From Ectocarpus siliculosus (lineage: Eukaryota > Sar > Phaeophyceae > Ectocarpales > Ectocarpaceae), in assembly GCA_000310025.1 (NCBI GenBank), contig FN649739.1, forward strand, positions 2,354,696 through 2,377,525: DNA of 22,830 nt. Direction: 5' to 3'. Below, in pieces: positions 16,434 to 22,830 of the stretch (the stretch's first letter is position 1; each line of letters opens with the position of its first letter). The position numbers and the translations under genes were made by a program. Below the pieces are notes generated by a model that saw only the letters and a list, made by a program, of their open reading frames with translations, ran no database searches and was not told the DNA's origin.

Positions 16434-19400
16434 ATGGCAGACTTGGCGAGCAGGGTCAAGATTCCCTCCGGAACTCCTCGCGTTCGAGACTGGTATGTCC
16501 AGCGTAGGGCGGAGGTTGCCCATGCTTGCGATCACCTCGAGATCACGAGCAGCAGCCGTGACTCCTTCGAACGTAATAATTCCGCCGAAAACCAACGGGT
16601 GGTTTTTGGGCTTGCCGGACCAGGCGGCGCGGGAAAGTCCACGGTCGCCTCGATGGTGATCACGCGCGAGGACGTGAGAGCATCGTTCCATAAAGGGGTG
16701 CTATGGTTGCCGGTGGGACAGGGGGCAAAGGACCGCCTTCCTTCCCCCATGCTCGATCTCGCCGGAATGGTGCACAAGACCGCCCTTTCAGAAGAACCAT
16801 AGAGCCGGCAAACGCATAGACGACGGGGGTGGCCTATATTACGGAGATGGTGGAGGACGAGGGCCGAGAGCGCGTTCTCGTGGTGGCCGACGACGTTCGG
16901 GAGGCAGAGGTCCTGCAGGAGCTGAAGACGGTGGGGACATGCATCCTCTACACCACTCGCCATGCCAGTCTGCTTCCCGACGCTCCCCCAGTACAAGTGC
17001 ATGAGATCTTCCAGGAAGGGGCAGACATGGTGCTAAGGCGGGCAGCGGACCTCGATGAGAGCGCCGTCCTTCCGGACGCTGGGTACGAGCTGATGAGGCG
17101 GTGCGAGTTCGTCGTACTGGACATAGCCTTCGTGGGGAGGTGGGGCGTGGTCCGTGGCAGGAGGAAAGAAAAGGCCTGGCAGATGGCCTTGGATCGCATC
17201 TTGGAGGCTCAGGCGGGAGGCGAGGGCGTGGGGCCTTTGTCTTGGCGCGCGTCTGTGCTGCGGGCTGGGCTGGAAGAACTCGCAGTTGACAACCCACTGA
17301 ATAAAGAACTCTACCTCGCCCTGGCGGTCTTACCGATGGGATTGACGTTCCCTTCGGAAGTGGCGGCGGCCTTGCTGTACGACGACGCACTGTCCGGAGA
17401 GGATCTTGAAGATCTGGAGGTGGCCGAGGAAGTTGCCGCAACCCTTGAGCGCTGGTCGATTCTCATTCGGATGGGTGGCGGAAACTATCGCGTCCATGAC
17501 GAGCACAGTGACTTCATTCGGGGATGCCTTTCAACGAACAAGGACACCCAGGACAGGGTGCTCCGTCGCTGGCGGAGGTACATCTCAAGTGTCCGTGCCC
17601 TCCTCGCGTGCGAACCTGAGGATCTGGTGAAAATATGGGACAGTTTGGCGAGCGATCAAGACGACGTCATAGATCCGCGGCCGTATGACAGGGCGTTGGA
17701 AGCGATGGATATGCCGAGTGCGGAGCTCCCTAGGGCCCTGCATTTAGCCGGATTTTTTTACATGGTGCGAGAAGACGGCGAGGGCGCCTGCTCTACGTTC
17801 TCCAAACTGCTGAAGCTTCAAGAGACAACGGTCACATCTGATGGCTTGATTGTGTGGGAGACCCTGCGTTCCCTGCATCTAAGCGCTTACATGTCAGGAA
17901 GGTGGGAAGAAGCCGAAGTGACTCAGCGACGTGCTGATGCGATCTTGAAGGAGATGGGAAAGGAGCCCGTAAACTTTGTTGATTTTTGGCTCGAAAGTCT
18001 GTTGGAAAACCCATTTCTGTCCTGTTTCTTTCCCTGCGCTACTGACGACGCCGTGGGCGACTCGGTAGACGGACGGAAGAGCAGGTCGTTCGTCGACGAC
18101 TCGGCCTCAGAGCGCGTTTTCATTCCCAAAGGTAAGAACACACACCTTCTCCTCACACCCTGTTGTTCGTTTTTTGTCTAGGACGTGTGTGGCGGCAACC
18201 AGGCAACCTCTCGATATGGCCACACACACCAGCCATATATCCTCACGTTATTTGTCTTGTTGTTACCTAAAACCATAGCCGAAATCCTTGCCCTCGACCG
18301 GTGTGTATGTATGTGTGTTTTCGTCCTATTTATCATGGCGACAGTGCCCCCATTTTTTGTGGTGAGACGTGTACGACCGGTACAATGCATATATGCGTCT
18401 ACACGGTAGAGAGTCCAAAAGCGGCGAGATACAGTGATCTTGGTTGGTGTCTGCCCAAAGAGAGCAACATATTGTTGATTTTTTTTCAACTCGCAGGTGT
18501 GGCCGTGCTCGGTGCCTTTTCTCCACAGAGAGAGACACATGTGTTCCATCAATGCGTGGACACGTTTCCAGATGAGCCTATTTTTCTCACGTGTGCCCCA
18601 TCGACCCAGTTGTTACCGTCTCCTCGATAAGTTTGTTGCAGCACAATTGCCAACTATTTAGTTGGATCATCAAAAATCGACTCTTGTCTCGCTGGTTGAG
18701 GGGCCCGATCGTATCGAGGCCTTGTTCCCAGAAAATAGCCACAGTATTCAAGTGAGATAGAGACATCGAAATCTATTAACACGTTTGCCGCTGTTTTGAT
18801 CCCTTCCTAGCCTTTCTCGTGACTCCCCCCGACCTCCTTCCCCTTCCTCCTTCTCCCCCTCTGTCTCTCTGTCTCTGTCTCTCTACTTTTGTAACCTCGC
18901 CTCTACAGCCTCAAGAAACAAGTACGTCGTCGTGGGGCTAGTAGGAGCGACGGTCAGAGTGAGCAAGCGGCTCGACTCGCCGGTTTTGAGGACGCTGCCG
19001 AAGGGAACGGTGAGAGCATGAAAGCTGATTGCTCATCTGGCGTGTCTAGGTCCACCACACGCGCATACACAATGTTTGAGCACACACGCGTGCCATACAA
19101 TACAGCAAGGGAACCTACAGCCTAGAACACTCCGCTTGGATCTCCGATTTTGTAGAACGTGCTACAGTACGGAACAGACAAGTGCCGTGTGCCGATTCGC
19201 AACTTGAGTGCTTTGGGATTCCGCCTGTGGCACTGTAGCCTCACGCCACAGAGCTCACCGCCGACACAAATTTGAGTAAAACATATAAATACACGCTACG
19301 TTCGTACCATCACAAATGTTCTTACTTCCGAGGTTGGAAATCGAAAACCTGTCGAACATAAAAAGTGTCTATGTTCAGCGAGACCGCACCGTTTGTCTTC

Positions 19401-21048
19401 GCTACTGCTGTGCAAAGCACCCTCGTAGTCGGTACCCTCCCCCGAGTTACATCCGATGCCACTCCCTTGACATGAACAGCGATTGCGTTGCACATGGGCC
19501 TGTCCATAACTCCATAGCGCTACGTCCTGCACCGGCTAGCACACTCGTAGCGTGATTTGCCAAATTATCCTTGTCTTCCCTCCCCGTACTCTACGGTGCT
19601 CACCAGGTGGTGGAAGTGGCACAAATTCGGTCGCGACGAGCACACATAGTCAAGCCGATAGACGGCTGGGCAAGCTTGTCGACAGTGAGCAGTTACCGCA
19701 TTTTAGAGCCGCCGATCACGCAATCTACCAAGTACAAGGTGTGTGTGTGTTTTTGTACCTGACCGGGCACTTGCTGCTGCTGTAATATTTGTTACAATAT
19801 TAATAGCGTAAGAATATGTATTCGACGTGTGCGCTGTACGACCCAGTGCGTTGGGCCGTCCGTGCGCTGCTCATAGGATCTTGGCCGTGGCGCGACACAT
19901 CTTACACCGTAGACCGTTTCGCGGAAAGAGAAGGAAGCAGGAGGCGTCAGGGAGAGGAATCCTCTCTTCAGAGGAATCCTGTCCTCTCGTCTCCATGGGA
20001 CCCAGAGAAGAATTGAGATTTTTTCTTCTTGTTGCACGGTTTACCAGAAACGGTAGACGGCGACAGCAAGTCCCCCAGCGCATGGTTGCCCCTTCGTCAA
20101 ATGTGCCGAACCACGACCAGAAAACGTCACCTTGGCGGTGCTTCTGACCTCTGCAGTTGTTGCGTCAACACCAACCCAAAAAAGTACTTCAGACGCCGAC
20201 GACCCGCCGCACGTGTGAGATGGGGGCTGGTCGGCACAATACCCTCATGTATGTTGTCGAAAGGGTAGTCTTTATGTGCGTGTATTTATTTTTCCTTTAT
20301 TAACAGTTGTGACTACCGTCCGTGTATACTTCATCTGTTGCCGCACCTTTTTTTCTCCTGCGCAGGTGATTTATCCAGAAGGAATATTCGTGCGCCGTAT
20401 GGTTTCCCTTGAAAGCCGGATAGCCAGAATCGCACCGTTCGGGACTGTTCTGAAGGCTACGGGCAGGGTGAGAGATAAGGGGGTAGGTGGGGGTTGCTGT
20501 GGTTTGCTGTTGGCTGTACTGATGCTCGATATGTTTGTGTTTACTGCTGCATGATTTCTACTGGCAGTGGGATATGTAGTGGTGTTGTTGGTTCTGCGGC
20601 TGCCCTCTCGTTTTCTTCGCTATTTTGGTGGCGACGGTTGGAGATCAGGAGATGTAGCTCAGTTCCTTCAAAAGTTCCTATTCGGTCGCTCGATGGGGGT
20701 GCTGGTACCATCGCTGTTAGAACCGACGCTTGTGATGGTAGTGGCAACAGTGGTGCCCTTCATTCTCTCTTGCGATTCCTTGGGCAAAAGAACCCCAAAT
20801 ACTCGCATGGGGGGGAAATTCCAGAACTTCGGGTACGTAGTTCATACCGCCTTGGAACGAATCTGTTGGAAAATTTTATAACCGCGTGATGGACCTGGCG
20901 CGCGTCTGATACCCCACCCCGCCCACCCTCCTTGCACCTCCAGACGGAAATTTACGATGCAGTGGAGCGAATAGAGGTCGAGGACGGCTGGGTTTCTATG
21001 CGTTTGCGAAACGACACAGGAGCACCATTACTCAGCCCGCTTGATTAG
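16434..21048 (+). CDS. NB-ARC (STAND/NLR-like) protein with TPR-like and tandem SH3b-like repeats; frame disrupted
   Basis: Segments: 16434-16802, 16829-18131, 18909-19009, 19607-19738, 20366-20467, 20944-21048 (stop TAG 21046). NB-ARC evidence, in order: P-loop GLAGPGGAGKSTVASMV, GVLWLPVG, Walker B RVLVVADDV, sensor-like CILYTTRHASLLP, ELYLALAVLPMG, and MHD-like YRVHDEHSDF. A helical TPR-like segment follows (SAYMSGRWEEAEVTQRRADA). Donor AAAG|GTAAGA at 18131 joins 18909 in frame. The later exons encode two repeats of SH3b type: KYVVVGLVGATVRVSKRLDS...LPKGT...DGWASL and KYKVIYPEGIFVRRM...FGTV...DGWVSM. Such ATPases act as ligand-triggered switches in immunity; NB-ARC-TPR families are known in brown algae. 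A receptor role is inferred. ORF 1 stops at 16800 and ORF 2 is in another frame (see the pseudogene entry). The start is uncertain: CCCTCTTGG...TGCCCAG just upstream looks like an acceptor at 16421/16422, so a 5' exon may exist. Confidence 0.8.
16790..16832 (+). pseudogene. Double frameshift between P-loop and Walker B of the NB-ARC gene
   Basis: The NB-ARC frame ends at ALSEEP-stop (16800-16802). Over the next 27 bases only the third frame is open (RAGKRIDDG), and the Walker B half resumes in yet another frame at VAYITEM (16829). One extra base near CC at 16798-16799 and one in the GGGGG at 16821-16825 would account for both shifts. The 26-bp gap is too short for an intron. Either this copy is a pseudogene or the sequence has homopolymer errors. 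Confidence 0.65.
18497..18630 (+). CDS. Possible alternative terminal exon of the NB-ARC gene
   Basis: Acceptor TTTTTTCAACTCGCAG at 18496 has a good pyrimidine tract. From the phase-1 donor at 18131 the frame continues for 44 residues (GVAVLGAFSPQRETHVF...) to TAA at 18628-18630. Using it would skip the SH3b-like exons. The residues match nothing I recognise. Confidence 0.25.
18799..18908 (+). other. Extended pyrimidine tract before the first SH3b-like exon
   Basis: Over 100 bp of almost continuous C/T, including GTCTCTCTGTCTCTGTCTCT, ends at acceptor CTCTACAG 18908. Far longer than the usual tract, it supports the exon call at 18909. Confidence 0.6.
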
Positions 21049-22060
21049 AACCATGTTGAGATACCAGCGGCGTCCTTCAGGTATCGTTGGGAGGGCGAAA
21101 GATCGAAACAGAAGGATCTTGAAAATGCTGAACTTGTTGTATTTTGTGGCGCTTTTTTACCGAGCACCCCGCGTCGCGTTCAAGGACAGGACCGCATTGA
21201 GTGGAGTTTTCCAACGATGTGTTTTGAACGCCGAAACGACACGAAGTGTTGTGCCATATGACTGTGCAAGCGGTAGCGGTGCAAGCCGACGGTTACATTC
21301 TCCTCGCCGGAGGCACGGAGGGAAATTGGGCCGGCGAAAGCACTGGCGGGTAGAAAACGCCGTCGTGATAGAATCATCGGCGAGGGCAAAGAGCTCTGGC
21401 GCTGGCAGGTACCACGCCATTGGCTTTGGTTTGTCAAGTTTTACCGTCTCGAGAGAGCGAGGTGAGATGGGTGCAGAGAGGACGGCATACACACGCACCA
21501 TCCATCACACGACCGGTGGACGAGTCTATCGAGACAGTTACAACGGGATGCACACGTGGTGCACCCGCCCCGTCACACATCTCCGCATAGGAAAAAATGG
21601 AAAAAACACGCGTCGTCGTCGGGGCTCTCTGTACATGTTGTGCTTACCCGAACGCTCCCACCGTCAGCATTTTTTTGTCAACGGAGCAGCTGGAGGAAGT
21701 ACGAGGTACGACCAAAGAGACAACGCAACGGCTATGTGTGTGGACCGTTGGCGAAGTATAGCTGGTGATGGTTAAACGAAATATGCAGTGTGACACAAAG
21801 GGGCGGTAGACTGAACGGATGGACGGGCCAATGGGTTGTAGGGCGAAGTGGTCGACCGCCGCAGAAACGAAAAAAAGGTCCGATCCGACATCACTGGTCG
21901 AACAACGATGACATTCGCAAATGAGCCTGTACATCATAACTCACGGTACACTGATAATACCGTCTGGATCCGGACCATGGGAATCTCAGGACACCCGCAC
22001 GAACGGGTGGATGGATCCTTCTGGAACGAAATGATGACAATTTCGACCATGGCTGACGTC
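21049..22060 (+). other. 3' flank of the NB-ARC gene; long open frame of doubtful reality
   Basis: A 244-codon open stretch (21041-21775) begins inside the last NB-ARC codons in another frame. It is Arg/Ser-rich without domains, and overlapped by minus-strand ORFs, so I read it as 3'UTR/flank. Long 3'UTRs are common in brown algae. Confidence 0.4.
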
Positions 22061-22640
22061 GCACGACGCCCGCCCACGGAACCTCGGTCAACCAGAAATC
22101 AGCGGCACAAACGTTGACCAACGGGAAAGCTGCGGGTTTGTAGTGTTCTTTCTGCCACGAATGGTCCCGTTCCTGGTGTACCCCGATCCATATTCGTCCC
22201 GCAATGGTGCCGCCATTTTCACGTAATCCCGGTTCTACATTCGTCTCATCTACGGCATGCCACGGCACAGCAGCTTTGTACCGTACCGACATCCACTTTC
22301 CGTCTCACCCAAGGTACATACCGTAAGATATTATACATAGCGGGACGCCAACATCGATGGAAAATTCTCCCGTTTTGGGCCGTTCGCGCGACTCACGCAC
22401 GCGCACACGCGACTCTCCACTACAACATGAACAGCAACAATAATCGCAAGAACAACAACAACGACCATCCCAACGACGCAAAAATTGGGAGTTTTCGACG
22501 TCTGGCTGGGATCGCTCACAGGCCAAGGATTCTTCGGCCAATCGGATATTTCGGAACGTACCGAGAGCGTTACCATCATGAGACAAATTTCACCGAAAAG
22601 GGAACTGCGGGCTTGTAGTCTTCCGCCCTGGGTGACACCA
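22060..22640 (-). other. Unidentified minus-strand coding-like fragment with a degenerate duplicate
   Basis: The minus-strand frame from 22292 reads WHAVDETNVEPGLREN, then GRIWIGVHQERDHSWQKEHY and KPAAFP. A diverged match lies upstream on the same strand near 22570-22650 (GTCACCCAGGGCGGAAGACT and CTACAAGCCCGCAGTTCCC, against GTACACCAGG and CTACAAACCCGCAGCTTTCCC). A VDET motif occurs in some transposases, but nothing else supports that. Probably a decayed mobile-element or gene fragment. Confidence 0.2.
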
Positions 22641-22805
22641 CCAGCAGCCGCCGACCACGGATTTTCCCAACCACTATTCAATCCCTCAGCAAGAAAAAAC
22701 CCTATTTATCTCAGAAAATTTAGGGGCTCCTACAGCAGTTTTACATCTGTCCAGGAAGTCACCCCAAAGCGGGGACCCCTTTTTACAAGTCGCAATTCGA
22801 AGCGA

Positions 22806-22830
22806 CCCCCCCCCCCCCCCCCCCCCCCCC
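22806..22830 (+). repeat. Poly-C run at the window edge
   Basis: 25 consecutive C reach the last base. This may be a real homopolymer like those ending the dispersed repeats, or a contig-end artefact. Confidence 0.8.

Noticed and set aside
16839-17441. 200-codon Arg/Pro-rich minus-strand ORF
   Set aside because: Exact antisense of the NB-ARC exon; codon-bias shadow.
21041-21775. 244-codon plus-strand ORF
   Set aside because: Starts without ATG inside the last NB-ARC codons, Arg-rich with no motif; more likely 3'UTR.
1-22830. CRISPR array, tRNA or rRNA genes, bacterial operon structure
   Set aside because: No spaced direct repeats of CRISPR form, no convincing tRNA fold and no rRNA motifs; spliced genes show this is eukaryotic.

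Overview
This is eukaryotic nuclear DNA: two multi-exon plus-strand genes with GT-AG introns of roughly 140-860 bp, moderate-to-high GC, and introns and spacers full of microsatellites and small mobile elements. A fused NB-ARC/TPR-like receptor gene next to a SCY1-like gene, with this intron size and repeat content, suggests a brown alga (Ectocarpus-like stramenopile). That placement is an inference from gene families, not from a marker gene.

Layout. Positions 1-10925 hold the 3' part of a SCYL1/SCY1-like pseudokinase gene (16 exons rebuilt here, about 860 residues, 5' end outside the window). Its introns carry microsatellites starting close to several splice donors, two inverted copies of a foldback element, a dispersed poly-C-tailed repeat and several tandem repeats. 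The 3' flank begins with a triple TTCTAGAA array that resembles heat-shock elements. Positions 11412-12262 may hold a small minus-strand membrane-protein gene (weak). Positions 12263-13911 show nothing convincing. Positions 13920-14934 are a complete short hAT DNA transposon, with matching terminal repeats, an exact 8-bp target duplication and a minus-strand BED-finger-like ORF but no transposase catalytic domain. Positions 14943-16380 hold no supported gene.

Positions 16434-21048 hold an NB-ARC (STAND/NLR-like) gene with a TPR-like segment after the ATPase and, through four further exons, two tandem SH3b-like repeats ending in a stop. The reading frame between the P-loop and Walker B is broken by what looks like two one-base insertions, so this copy may be a pseudogene, or the assembly has errors. 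An alternative terminal exon could give a form without the SH3b-like repeats. Positions 21049-22830 are its 3' flank plus unexplained sequence, ending in a run of 25 C at the window edge.

The two genes are functionally unrelated: one is a trafficking-type pseudokinase scaffold, the other a candidate immune-type receptor. The most novel item is the NB-ARC to TPR-like to tandem SH3b-like architecture assembled from small exons.
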